Shown in pieces: positions 6,181 through 12,907 of a DNA stretch of 12,907 bases. Source of the stretch: Chlamydiota bacterium (GTDB lineage: Bacteria > Chlamydiota > Chlamydiia > Chlamydiales > Rhabdochlamydiaceae); the NCBI GenBank assembly GCA_013041585.1, contig JABEVM010000109.1, positions 1-12,907 on the forward strand, in the 5' to 3' direction. The notes under the pieces were generated by a model. The model searched no databases and was not told the origin of the DNA. It worked only from the letters and a program-made list of their open reading frames with translations. The position numbers were made by a program, and so were the translations under genes. Each line of letters opens with the position of its first letter. Position 1 is the first letter of the stretch.

Positions 6181-7128
6181 ATGCGAGCTAATAAAATTCT
6201 AACTCTAATGGATTCGTACCAAAAAAATGAGATGAACATATACGAATACATGGCAAAAATCCATGAATTCAACAAGGTTCTTTTTTATTTTCCTCAGCGA
6301 TTAAAAGACTCTGATATCAAATCAATCGAAATTACTGAAAATGGTCTCATTTTCTTATTCAAATCCACCGACATCAAAATGTATTCCGATATGGGCTGCC
6401 GTTCTGCCACGTTAGAAACACTAAATTTTTCAAAATATGAGCCAGGTGATTCAGACATGGTATTTAAACTAATTCAAGACCAATCTGTAATTTTTGATGT
6501 AGGCGCTCATATTGGCTGGTATACCCTTCAATTTGCTAAACGCTGTCCAAATGCCAAAATTTACTCCTTTGAGCCAATGACCACCACTTTTACCTACCTA
6601 GAGTCAAACCTAGAATTGAACGATGTGAACAATGTACAGGCATTTAATTTTGGGTTGGGCGCAAGAAAAGAGTCTCAAATCTTTCACTATTTTGGAGGGG
6701 GATCTGCAATTGCTTCTGCTCAGAATCTCATAGACCATGAAAAAACAGAAAAAATTCCATGCTTAATAAAAAGGCTTGATGATGTAGTTCAAAGTTTAAA
6801 CATTACTAAAATGGACTTTCTAAAATGTGATGCCGAGGGAGCTGAGCTCTTTATCTTACAAGGAGGGCTCCAATCTTTAAAGAAATTCCTGCCAATTATT
6901 TACATTGAATTGGTTGATCTATGGTGTCAGAAATTTTCTTATAGCGTTCAGGATGTTACTAGTTTATTACGAGATTTGGGCTATGAGAGTTTTTCAGCTG
7001 CTTATCCCTTCTTAAACAAAAAAGATGTCATAAACCCAACAGATGAAAAATACAATTTTTTCTTCTTACATTCCGAAAAACATAAACGCATTATTGAAAA
7101 ATACACATCTTGTGTAAGTACGCAATAG
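6181..7128 (+). CDS. FkbM-family SAM-dependent methyltransferase
   Basis: The start is set at the ATG at 6181 because GGAGG (6172-6176) lies 4 nt before it; an in-frame ATG 33 bp upstream has no such site. The product has 315 residues. Residues 1-100 are an N-terminal extension, and the FkbM domain follows: VIFDVGAHIGWYTLQFA (103-119, SAM-binding loop), KIYSFEPMTTTF (126-137, Glu131 for the ribose), a Gly-rich loop FGGGSAIASAQ, and the family's hallmark MDFLKCDAEGAELFILQGG (211-229). Family members mostly O-methylate sugars or polyketides, for example in macrolide tailoring or surface glycan synthesis. It stands 171 bp after the preceding methyltransferase on the same strand, and the spacer has no clear terminator, so co-transcription is possible. 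Convergent with the outer-membrane protein gene that follows. Confidence 0.85.
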   Translation: MRANKILTLMDSYQKNEMNIYEYMAKIHEFNKVLFYFPQRLKDSDIKSIEITENGLIFLFKSTDIKMYSDMGCRSATLETLNFSKYEPGDSDMVFKLIQDQSVIFDVGAHIGWYTLQFAKRCPNAKIYSFEPMTTTFTYLESNLELNDVNNVQAFNFGLGARKESQIFHYFGGGSAIASAQNLIDHEKTEKIPCLIKRLDDVVQSLNITKMDFLKCDAEGAELFILQGGLQSLKKFLPIIYIELVDLWCQKFSYSVQDVTSLLRDLGYESFSAAYPFLNKKDVINPTDEKYNFFFLHSEKHKRIIEKYTSCVSTQ

Positions 7129-7167
7129 GCAAGATATGAAAAAGGTCTGATTCATTTAAATAAAATC

Positions 7168-8181
7168 TTAGTAATATATGTTCAGAGCAAGTACTCCATT
7201 CACAAACTGAGCAGTATTTCTTCCAAAGATCGAAAACCAAACTCCCCCGATCAATCCTATGTTTGGAGAAAAGTTATATTCTACAGCAGGGGCTAAGCTC
7301 ACTTGCTCAGCCGAATGATTCCCAACAGAAGCTATTTCAAAAGAAGTAAGAGCTTGCACCGTTCCCGTAATGGAGTTCGTCTGTTGGTTGATACCAGGAT
7401 TGCCTGAGAACCGATTGTGCTTAGTTGAAACTCCTATAATATCTAAAGCAAAAGCCCAATGAAGAGCTGGTGTATATTCAAGAGCTAGGGATGTCGAAAA
7501 TTCATTTCCTGGATAGATTTTTCCATCTGTTCCATAGCCTCCTCCCCAAGTATTAAATCCTTTCACATGGACTGCACTTGATACCGTGTAGTCTAAAAAG
7601 TAACGGATTTTTAAAAAATTCGATCCTCCTAATGAGAATAATTTTCCAAATACTAAAGCTATAGTTGTTTCATACGACCCACCGCCACTTGAGTCAGTTC
7701 CTAATTTTTTTGGATTGAGCTTATTATATTTTCCTGTCGGGAAAAGTTCTGTTAAAAAAAGTCTAATCGATGGGATCCATGAGTTTGCTTTTTCTTCACA
7801 CAACTGAAATGACACTTGCAGTGGAAAATCTCCAAAATGAGTAGATGATTGCCCATTGGTATGGTTATAGAGCACCTGAGGAGAAATGGTCGCATCCATA
7901 AAAGAAGTAAGCCCTATGATCGTAAAGGGTGTGAAGGTCACATTGGTAAAATTATGCTCATTCGAATGAGAGGCCCATTTTTTATCGTATGTTCCGGTTA
8001 TTGTATTGTAAAACAGATAGGGTTCTATATCAAAATGTCCTTGCTTAATTACATTAGAACCTGGCGTTAAAAGAGAACCTGTAAACCAAGGGCCTTGTGG
8101 AGGTTCTGGGGCTTGACCCATTGCTGAGTAAGCAAATGATGGAAATATAGCTATAAGCAAATTGTAAAGGTATTTTTTCAT
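7168..8181 (-). CDS. Outer-membrane beta-barrel protein, MetA-pathway-like transporter fold
   Basis: A 337-residue protein with a signal peptide (MKKYLYNLLIAIFPSFAYS, cleavage near 19-22) followed by a Pro-rich start (QAPEPPQGPWFTGSLLTPG). The remainder is a succession of amphipathic strands with aromatic girdles and Gly/Asn turns, for example HFDIEPYLFYNTITG, PSIRLFLTELFPTGKY, NFLKIRYFLDY and EYNFSPNIGLIGGVWFSIFG, ending in an aromatic residue (LALNIYY). The GHFDIEPYLFY start and the PTGKY turn recall the Phenol_MetA_deg family of putative outer-membrane channels (PF13557), which are often hypothetical and have no proven substrate. That family assignment is from memory and moderate. A promoter with TTGAAT and CATATT stands just upstream, and the leader is only about 25 nt. 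It is not obviously linked to the methyltransferase genes on either side, which are on the other strand. Confidence 0.72.
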   Translation of the reverse strand: MKKYLYNLLIAIFPSFAYSAMGQAPEPPQGPWFTGSLLTPGSNVIKQGHFDIEPYLFYNTITGTYDKKWASHSNEHNFTNVTFTPFTIIGLTSFMDATISPQVLYNHTNGQSSTHFGDFPLQVSFQLCEEKANSWIPSIRLFLTELFPTGKYNKLNPKKLGTDSSGGGSYETTIALVFGKLFSLGGSNFLKIRYFLDYTVSSAVHVKGFNTWGGGYGTDGKIYPGNEFSTSLALEYTPALHWAFALDIIGVSTKHNRFSGNPGINQQTNSITGTVQALTSFEIASVGNHSAEQVSLAPAVEYNFSPNIGLIGGVWFSIFGRNTAQFVNGVLALNIYY

Positions 8182-8211
8182 GGCAAAATCATCTTTCTTT
8201 AAATGATTTTT

Positions 8212-8240
8212 AATATGACAGGCAGATAATATGGATTCAA
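8212..8240 (-). promoter_or_regulatory. Putative promoter of the outer-membrane protein gene
   Basis: On the minus strand, TTGAAT (8235-8240) and CATATT (8212-8217) are separated by exactly 17 bp, with the -10 about 30 bp upstream of the ATG at 8181. This is a reasonable sigma70-type match, though AT-rich DNA produces such hexamers by chance. Confidence 0.45.
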
Positions 8241-8509
8241 CTTTTTCGTTAGATTTTTGGAAATTAATATTTTAATTATAGTTTTTCTTAAAATATCAAC
8301 GTCTAACAGTACCACAAGTTGCTAATAGCTAGATAGTTATCTATGAGTAGAATTTCTTATTGCCGATTTTACATCTTTTCATCTTTACTGAAAGAAAGTA
8401 ATTAAAATTTGAATTCGTCGTTTTAAACATATTTTAATTACGAATATTATAAAAAAAAGTAATATTAAAAAATTGTATATAATATTTAATATTTATACTT
8501 AAGTTATTA

Positions 8510-8539
8510 TTGTTGATTTTATTTATATAAAATTATAAA
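8510..8539 (+). promoter_or_regulatory. Putative promoter of the large membrane-protein gene
   Basis: TTGTTG (8510-8515) and TATAAA (8534-8539) are spaced by 18 bp, about 45 bp before the ATG at 8584. The overlapping TTGATT (8513-8518) with a 15-bp spacer is a poorer alternative. The surrounding AT-rich tract weakens the call. Confidence 0.35.
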
Positions 8540-8583
8540 AGTATTGTTACCAAATTTTAGCTTGCATTACCTGGAGCAATAAT

Positions 8584-10116
8584 ATGAGTCACGTCGGCCT
8601 AAAAGTACAGTTTGATACATCATACCGTTCATTAGATGACAATGGGTCTAATAGATCTATACAATCCACAGAATCTTCTCGCAATTCTGCTTTAAACCGC
8701 TATATTATTGATGATATTATCGATTGTTCCCCAGTCCTCGAAACAAAATGTCATAAAATCACAAGAATTGGTCTATTGAGTATCGCTATAATAGTAGGTA
8801 TGATAGGAAATCTAACTTTTATTCCTATTTCCGGAGGGCCTGCTGAGAATGACGATGGCACATTCAATGAGCCCTATCGATGGACATTGATTACAAGTAA
8901 CACAATTGGGTTTGGAATATTAACAACTTGGATTCTCTTGAAATTAGTAAATGAATCTATGAAACCACGATCTCATGCAGAACAAGAAATTTCTAAGCCC
9001 ACAATTAGCAAATGCACTTCTGTTATGACAAAGACAGCGGCTATTACATGTGGATTAGCCTCTCAAATCCCTCTAGCTTTTATGGCCTATGCATACAATG
9101 ATAATAGCATTCCTTATGCCGTTGTTGTTGTTGCTTCTAATGCAAGCTATCCAATTTATTCACTAGATTTAAGTTTCAAGTCAGCGCTTCAAAAGAGAAA
9201 TTTTACCGATTTTGAAAAGAAATTGCATTTTATGAAGTTGGAGCTGATAAAAAATTTATATCAAAAAAAAGATGAATTTTTATCCATGACACTTGATCAA
9301 AAAGAAAGCTTTGTAGAAAAGGTAAAAGAAATACAAGGTAAAAAGGACGATCGAGAAAAATTGCAAGTTTTTTTCAATCTGCTATTCGCAAATAACGCCC
9401 CTATTCTCTCAAACGACGCTCCTCTTTTGATAAAGGGTGGAAGAGTTGTTTCAAAAGCTGCCGGGCTTTTTTTATCTTCTATGGTTTTAAGCCACTATTG
9501 GATGGGTGGATATGAAGGAACTAAAGTCATCACAGATGCTGAAGCCGCAACTCAATCAGTCGCAGCGTTCGTGACCGGATGTAATGCATACTTAACTATT
9601 GAAACTGTTATTAATTCCGTTGTCTCAATGTTTGATACTTCTGTTGAGGTAGGCTCAAGAAAATACCGTCTTCCTTTTTCTGTGCAGCTTATGCCAAAAA
9701 CTGCAACTATTTCAAAAATGTTGGGGCTAGGGATTGCTGCCACATGTTGGGGAGCAACAGTTCAATTTAGCAGAGACTATTTTGATGGCTCTTTTGAACC
9801 TGTAGTTGAATATGGAGCTTCTATTGCAAACGCCTCGATAATTCATTACGCTATGCAAGCTACCATAGACGAAGCAATCACTACCTATGCAGCTCATTAT
9901 GGGAAAGGACGAGAACAGGATTTCGCAAAAATAGTGACTGGAATTGATAATGTCATAAACAAAATCAATGAGTCTTCTATGCAAAACTTTGCAGCAGGGC
10001 TAAAAAGTTGGTTAGAGCTTTTTGATGCTCCACCCTTTGCTTGCAACATTACAGTTGAAAATCTTAATGGTTATTTATGTGAAAAGGAAGATACTCAGCT
10101 AGTTTCTACGGCATAG
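8584..10116 (+). CDS. Multi-spanning membrane protein with apparent internal duplication
   Basis: A 510-residue protein of unrecognised family. GGAG about 7 nt before the ATG supports the start. The first 58 residues are hydrophilic and Ser/Asn/Asp-rich, with no signal peptide. Then come about four membrane segments (62-82, 100-122, 148-170, 176-194), a charged, helical cytoplasm-like stretch (198-262, Lys/Glu-rich, EKVKEIQGKKDDREKL), and about four more segments (287-305, 324-346, 376-396, 406-425), ending in a soluble tail. The two halves look related: MTKTAAIT before the third helix matches MPKTATIS before the seventh, and VVVVASNAS matches YGASIANAS in the following helix. A polar N-terminus followed by paired hydrophobic helices is compatible with a chlamydial Inc-type or other secreted membrane effector, but a transporter-like inner-membrane protein is equally possible. 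It stands alone with its own promoter region. Confidence 0.72.
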   Translation: MSHVGLKVQFDTSYRSLDDNGSNRSIQSTESSRNSALNRYIIDDIIDCSPVLETKCHKITRIGLLSIAIIVGMIGNLTFIPISGGPAENDDGTFNEPYRWTLITSNTIGFGILTTWILLKLVNESMKPRSHAEQEISKPTISKCTSVMTKTAAITCGLASQIPLAFMAYAYNDNSIPYAVVVVASNASYPIYSLDLSFKSALQKRNFTDFEKKLHFMKLELIKNLYQKKDEFLSMTLDQKESFVEKVKEIQGKKDDREKLQVFFNLLFANNAPILSNDAPLLIKGGRVVSKAAGLFLSSMVLSHYWMGGYEGTKVITDAEAATQSVAAFVTGCNAYLTIETVINSVVSMFDTSVEVGSRKYRLPFSVQLMPKTATISKMLGLGIAATCWGATVQFSRDYFDGSFEPVVEYGASIANASIIHYAMQATIDEAITTYAAHYGKGREQDFAKIVTGIDNVINKINESSMQNFAAGLKSWLELFDAPPFACNITVENLNGYLCEKEDTQLVSTA

Positions 10117-10195
10117 CAGAATGATTTTTTTCACAACATATTGATTATTAGAGCGGTTTGAATATAAATTAATTTTTAAGTTTTTGTAAATATTG

Positions 10196-10201
10196 TATAA
10201 A
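10196..10201 (+). promoter_or_regulatory. Possible -10 hexamer of the methyltransferase/SAHH-like operon
   Basis: TATAAA lies in the 147-bp spacer before the operon, giving a leader of about 55 nt that ends in a strong AAGGAGG (10253-10259). No good -35 is visible at the right distance (only T-rich DNA), so the promoter is uncertain. No terminator separates this spacer from the gene upstream. Confidence 0.3.
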
Positions 10202-10263
10202 TGTAAGATGAAAAGCCTACGAAGGGCATTATCTCAAAATTTTACTAAGTTTAAGGAGGACAA

Positions 10264-10935
10264 ATGTCAACGCAAGAATATTTTAAGCTAAACGCTGAAG
10301 AAATTTTTGAAGACGTAATAAAATTAGAAAAAGAGAAATTTGTATCCATTGAAGGTATAGAATTTATAGTTCGCCCCAACGTCTACCCTTCTGATAAGTT
10401 TAGAACTACATCTTTTGTTCTCAAAAATATTCAACCATATCTTAAAGATAAAACAGTATGCGATATGGGCTGTGGTCTTGGTGTTGTTGGACAATACGCT
10501 CTTGAACATGGGGCAAAAAGAGTTGTTCAAGCTGATATTAATCCTTATGCAATAGAAAATGCCGAGGCAAATCGCGAATTACATAAAGGTTTAAATAAAG
10601 AAACATCTATATACCAGAGTGACTGTTTTGACAACGTTCCTAAACAAATATTCGATATAATTGTGTGGAATATGCCTTTTCACACAGAACCAATGGTTAT
10701 TAAAAATCCATTAGAACATGCATTTCATGATCCTTATTTTCAATCTCTTAAGAAATTTTTAAATCAACTGCCAGATTATTCCCATGAGAACACTCTTACT
10801 TTTATAGCCTTTTCCAATAAAGGTGACATTGAAGGAATCGAAAAAATCTTTGATTCTTCTAATTTAAATTGGGAACTTTGGAAAGTTATCAATGCAGATC
10901 AGGCTTATGATAACAGAATTTATCTCATAAAATAG
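10264..10935 (+). CDS. HemK/RsmC-like class I methyltransferase
   Basis: A 223-residue SAM-dependent methyltransferase with a strong Shine-Dalgarno (AAGGAGG, 4 nt before the ATG). Motif I is VCDMGCGLGVVGQYAL (65-80), the acidic residue of the second strand is D91 in QADINPYAIENAEAN, and the catalytic-loop motif IV is N136-M-P-F139 in IIVWNMPFHTE. This is a variant of the NPPF/NPPY loop used by HemK, RsmC, PrmA-related and N6-adenine enzymes to methylate planar nitrogens. The middle Pro is replaced by Met, which is unusual. There is no PrmC N-terminal helical bundle and no RNA-binding domain; the first 60 residues form only a short cap. The stop codon is 8 bp before the ATG of the SAHH-like gene, so the two are co-transcribed and very probably functionally coupled. 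Substrate unknown; a small molecule or a specific protein is possible. Confidence 0.8.
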   Translation: MSTQEYFKLNAEEIFEDVIKLEKEKFVSIEGIEFIVRPNVYPSDKFRTTSFVLKNIQPYLKDKTVCDMGCGLGVVGQYALEHGAKRVVQADINPYAIENAEANRELHKGLNKETSIYQSDCFDNVPKQIFDIIVWNMPFHTEPMVIKNPLEHAFHDPYFQSLKKFLNQLPDYSHENTLTFIAFSNKGDIEGIEKIFDSSNLNWELWKVINADQAYDNRIYLIK

Positions 10936-10943
10936 GCGTGGCT

Positions 10944-12197
10944 ATGACTTCTAATCGTTTATTAACGTTAGAGCAACCCATTAAACATAATACCTTGCGA
11001 AGAAGGGTTCGAACCCCTAAAGCAAGAGATTTGCCTCTTATAAATTTTGCTAAAGACTTATACAAGGGTACCCCCTTAAATGGGGTCTACTTGATTGGCC
11101 TTCAGCACATAGTTTCTAGCACTTATGTTATGTTACAGGCTCTTTTTGAAAAGGGCCTTTCAAAACACAATGTTTCTCTTATCGGAAAATGTTACTCTAC
11201 CGACCCGGACGTTTACCAGGACATGCTCCAAGCTGGAATAGATGCCTGCCCTTCAAGTTTAGTATTCGATAGCCAAAAATCATTTGACGATCAATTCAAA
11301 AAAAATGTGAAAGCTTTCCTTACAAGTCGTTATGAGATCATATCTAAATTTAAAAAAATTATTATCTTGGATGATGGGGGGGAACTATTGTCCTTAGCAA
11401 GTGAAGTATTTTCCGATACAACTTGCGAACTAATTGGGGTTGAACAAACAACAGCTGGGTTCGAAAAAGTAAAAAGTATAAATCCGGGATTTCCTATCAT
11501 AAACGTGGCTCGTTCGTGGGCCAAACTCACTTATGAATCTCCTTTTATCGTACGTGGAGCAATAGAAAGCTTTTTTAGACGCTTTTCTAATCTACCTATA
11601 CATAAAAAACTCAAGAACATACTTATTATAGGAAATGGAGCTATAGGCTCAAGTATTTATACTATGCTCAAAGACGACTACGCAGTAACCATATTCGATA
11701 GAGAACAAAGTAAAAGCAATATTCAACTAGACAATTTTGAAGCATCACTCAAAGAATTCGATTTAATTATTGGATGTACAGGCAAAAAAGCTCTCAGGTC
11801 AGACCAATATCACCTTCTTAAAAAAGGAGCGATTTTAATGAGCGTTTCATCATCTGACCGAGAGTTTGATGCTGAAAAACTAAGGCAAAAAACTGGGGTA
11901 CCGCTACACTGTCACCAAGATATATGTGTAGACAATATTTATCTTATGAACTGCGGCTTTCCTATTAATTTTGACTCAAACTATAAGGAAATTGATATCG
12001 ACGAATTTCAATTAACCCGCTCTCTTTTACTTTGTGCGGTGTTACAAGGTGCTACTAATAGAGTTGATTGCGCTGGATTTATCAACTTAAACGAAAAGCA
12101 TCAAAAAGTTATCGTAAATCAATACCTCTCTATCTATCCTTCCATTACTGAAAATATAGCCAAACCTCTTAAAAAGAGATCCATCTTACAAAGGTAA
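10944..12197 (+). CDS. Divergent S-adenosyl-L-homocysteine hydrolase-like NAD-binding protein
   Basis: A 417-residue protein. The ATG at 10944 is chosen because AGG (10934-10936) is 7 nt away; the in-frame GTG at 10938 is too close to it. True SAHH splits S-adenosylhomocysteine into adenosine and homocysteine using tightly bound NAD. SAHH landmarks appear in the right order: GVYLIGLQHIVSSTYV (47-62, His55 matching catalytic His55), IIILDDGGELL (139-149, Asp pair), GVEQTTAGFEKV (165-176), NVARSWAKLTYES (187-199, Lys194 matching Lys186), Rossmann loop IIGNGAIGSS (228-237), IIGCTGKKAL, then LKKGAILMSVSSSDREFD. Several residues differ: Gln168 appears where SAHH has Glu156, Glu198 for Asp190, and Ser199 for Asn191. 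The conserved C-terminal NAD-clasping tail with Lys and Tyr is not recognisable. It may be a dedicated SAH-clearing partner of the methyltransferase upstream, or a re-purposed SAHH fold. Confidence 0.75.
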   Translation: MTSNRLLTLEQPIKHNTLRRRVRTPKARDLPLINFAKDLYKGTPLNGVYLIGLQHIVSSTYVMLQALFEKGLSKHNVSLIGKCYSTDPDVYQDMLQAGIDACPSSLVFDSQKSFDDQFKKNVKAFLTSRYEIISKFKKIIILDDGGELLSLASEVFSDTTCELIGVEQTTAGFEKVKSINPGFPIINVARSWAKLTYESPFIVRGAIESFFRRFSNLPIHKKLKNILIIGNGAIGSSIYTMLKDDYAVTIFDREQSKSNIQLDNFEASLKEFDLIIGCTGKKALRSDQYHLLKKGAILMSVSSSDREFDAEKLRQKTGVPLHCHQDICVDNIYLMNCGFPINFDSNYKEIDIDEFQLTRSLLLCAVLQGATNRVDCAGFINLNEKHQKVIVNQYLSIYPSITENIAKPLKKRSILQR

Positions 12198-12204
12198 GAA
12201 TCAA

Positions 12205-12276
12205 ATGAAAATATCCAATTTTTTATTGAAAATGGGGTTTGAGCGCTGGCTACTTAGGCTGAATATAATAAACTAG
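12205..12276 (+). CDS. Very short ORF, possibly a truncated third operon gene
   Basis: An ATG at 12205, with AAGG about 10 nt upstream, opens a 23-residue frame (MKISNFLLKMGFERWLLRLN, then IIN and stop at 12274-12276). It begins 7 bp after the stop of the SAHH-like gene, just as that gene follows the methyltransferase closely, so it could be the 5' stump of a further operon gene. It overlaps the end of the convergent methyltransferase gene by 27 bp, which fits a rearrangement breakpoint near 12240-12280. It may also be chance. Confidence 0.25.
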   Translation: MKISNFLLKMGFERWLLRLNIIN

Positions 12277-12907
12277 CCAATCGCACAATTCAGGATAACG
12301 AAGAATGTGCTTATTTAAAGATTTCCAATAGCTAATGTCTTTCTTGCAAAATAAAGCTGGTTTTTTTCCAAATTCCTTTAGTTTATTGTTCTCCAAAAAT
12401 GTACGTAACCCTAGTGGATGATAGTCCCAAATTCCTAAGCGATAAGCTTCACTAAAAGCCCAAAATTGCAAGAGATTTTCACCTCGAATTTTTTTAATTT
12501 GCAAACCAGCTTGGTCTACTAAAAGCTTCATGCCATTAATGGAAGGTAAAAAATAATGCACTGGAGCATGAATTCCAAACCAATGGCTACGATACTTTCT
12601 GAAAGCATAAGAATCAACATTCGGTATTCTAATAATTAGGTTGCCATTTGGTTCTAACAATTGGGTTGCCTTTTTCAATATTTCTAGTGGAGTTTCAGTA
12701 TGTTCATAAACATGATTAAAAATTATAACATTCCACTTACCATTCTCTTCAAAAAAACCCTTCTTGTATACCTTACTTCCATTTACATGTTCTATGTCTC
12801 TTTCAAGATATGGATCAATACCTAATGCATTTTTAAAACCTGCATCATAAAGTTCATATATAAATTGCCCGGTTCCACAACCAACGTCTAATATTTTGGT
12901 ATACTTA
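12250..12907 (-). CDS. Class I SAM-dependent methyltransferase, partial at the right edge
   Basis: The gene enters from beyond the window, so its start is missing; about 218 C-terminal residues are visible. The reading frame is open to the edge and begins KYTKILDVGCGTGQFIYEL, with a perfect motif I. It continues with NALGIDPYLERDIEHVNG (Asp of the second strand), KWNVIIFNHVYEHTETPLEI (motif IV region with the HVYEH pattern), and LLEPNGNLIIRIPNVDSYAF (motif VI region). Then comes APVHYFLPSINGMKLLVDQA, typical of Methyltransf_23/UbiG-like enzymes found among glycan and lipid modification genes. The last 70 residues are basic and aromatic, without a recognised motif. The often-predicted start at 12678 (TTG) is internal and would remove the SAM-binding half. 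The gene is convergent with the SAHH-like operon. Confidence 0.82.
   Translation of the reverse strand, partial: KYTKILDVGCGTGQFIYELYDAGFKNALGIDPYLERDIEHVNGSKVYKKGFFEENGKWNVIIFNHVYEHTETPLEILKKATQLLEPNGNLIIRIPNVDSYAFRKYRSHWFGIHAPVHYFLPSINGMKLLVDQAGLQIKKIRGENLLQFWAFSEAYRLGIWDYHPLGLRTFLENNKLKEFGKKPALFCKKDISYWKSLNKHILRYPELCDWLVYYIQPK

Larger units (their letters stand above)
8182..8583. other. AT-rich divergent intergenic region of 402 bp
   Basis: This region separates the outer-membrane protein gene (leftward) from the large membrane-protein gene (rightward). It contains promoter candidates for both, listed separately, and a very AT-rich block (about 8400-8545) with A and T runs such as TATAAAAAAAAGTAATATTAA that may be bent or act as an UP-type element. 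A short dyad AGATA-GT-TATCT lies at 8331-8342. No open frame of coding appearance and no RNA gene is seen. Confidence 0.5.

Noticed and set aside
8400..8545. AT-rich block considered as a replication origin
   Set aside because: No DnaA-box cluster or iterons are visible and neighbouring genes are not origin-linked; AT-rich divergent promoter DNA explains it.
9552..9984. Minus-strand frames of 63 and 85 codons inside the large membrane-protein gene
   Set aside because: Antisense to a clear coding sequence, with no start signals.
11330..11530. 66-codon minus-strand frame inside the SAHH-like gene
   Set aside because: Antisense to conserved SAHH motifs; a shadow.

Overview
The window is about 36% G+C by eye and looks like chromosome from a host-associated Gram-negative bacterium. 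My best guess is a member of the Chlamydiota outside the genus Chlamydia. This is inference and rests on several hydrophobic proteins of Inc-like layout, a short autotransporter, a signal-peptide outer-membrane beta-barrel, AT-rich spacers with sigma70-type hexamers, and decaying transposase pieces. No rRNA, tRNA, CRISPR array or other taxonomic marker is present, so the assignment is not firm.

Layout. 66-680 (+) encodes a small secreted protein of unknown family. Its stop codon sits on the junction with a 5'-truncated IS5-family transposase remnant (680-913). 1108-2619 (-) is an autotransporter-type outer-membrane protein. 2926-4024 (-) is a pair of tandem, overlapping paralogues, each with four predicted membrane helices. 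The pair is bracketed by two diverged copies of one short sequence (about 2825-2879 and 4243-4297), which appear to be remnants of the end of one lost gene. 4439-4873 (+) is a small membrane protein with an ideal Shine-Dalgarno but an ATC where a start codon is expected.

From 5110 on, methyltransferases dominate: a class I SAM methyltransferase (5110-6009), an FkbM-family methyltransferase (6181-7128), a HemK/RsmC-like methyltransferase (10264-10935), and the C-terminal part of a further class I methyltransferase entering from the right edge (12250-12907, -). Between them lie a minus-strand outer-membrane beta-barrel protein (7168-8181), a 402-bp AT-rich divergent promoter region, and a 510-residue multi-spanning membrane protein (8584-10116) that looks internally duplicated.

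The most interesting unit is the two-gene operon 10264-12197. A compact methyltransferase is followed, 8 bp after its stop codon, by a strongly divergent S-adenosyl-L-homocysteine hydrolase-like protein. That protein keeps the Rossmann glycine motif and several landmark residues but has changed or lost others. The natural reading is a methyltransferase with a dedicated partner for its by-product, or a re-purposed SAHH fold. The other methyltransferases nearby make this a candidate small-molecule or surface-modification locus, but the substrate cannot be read from the sequence.
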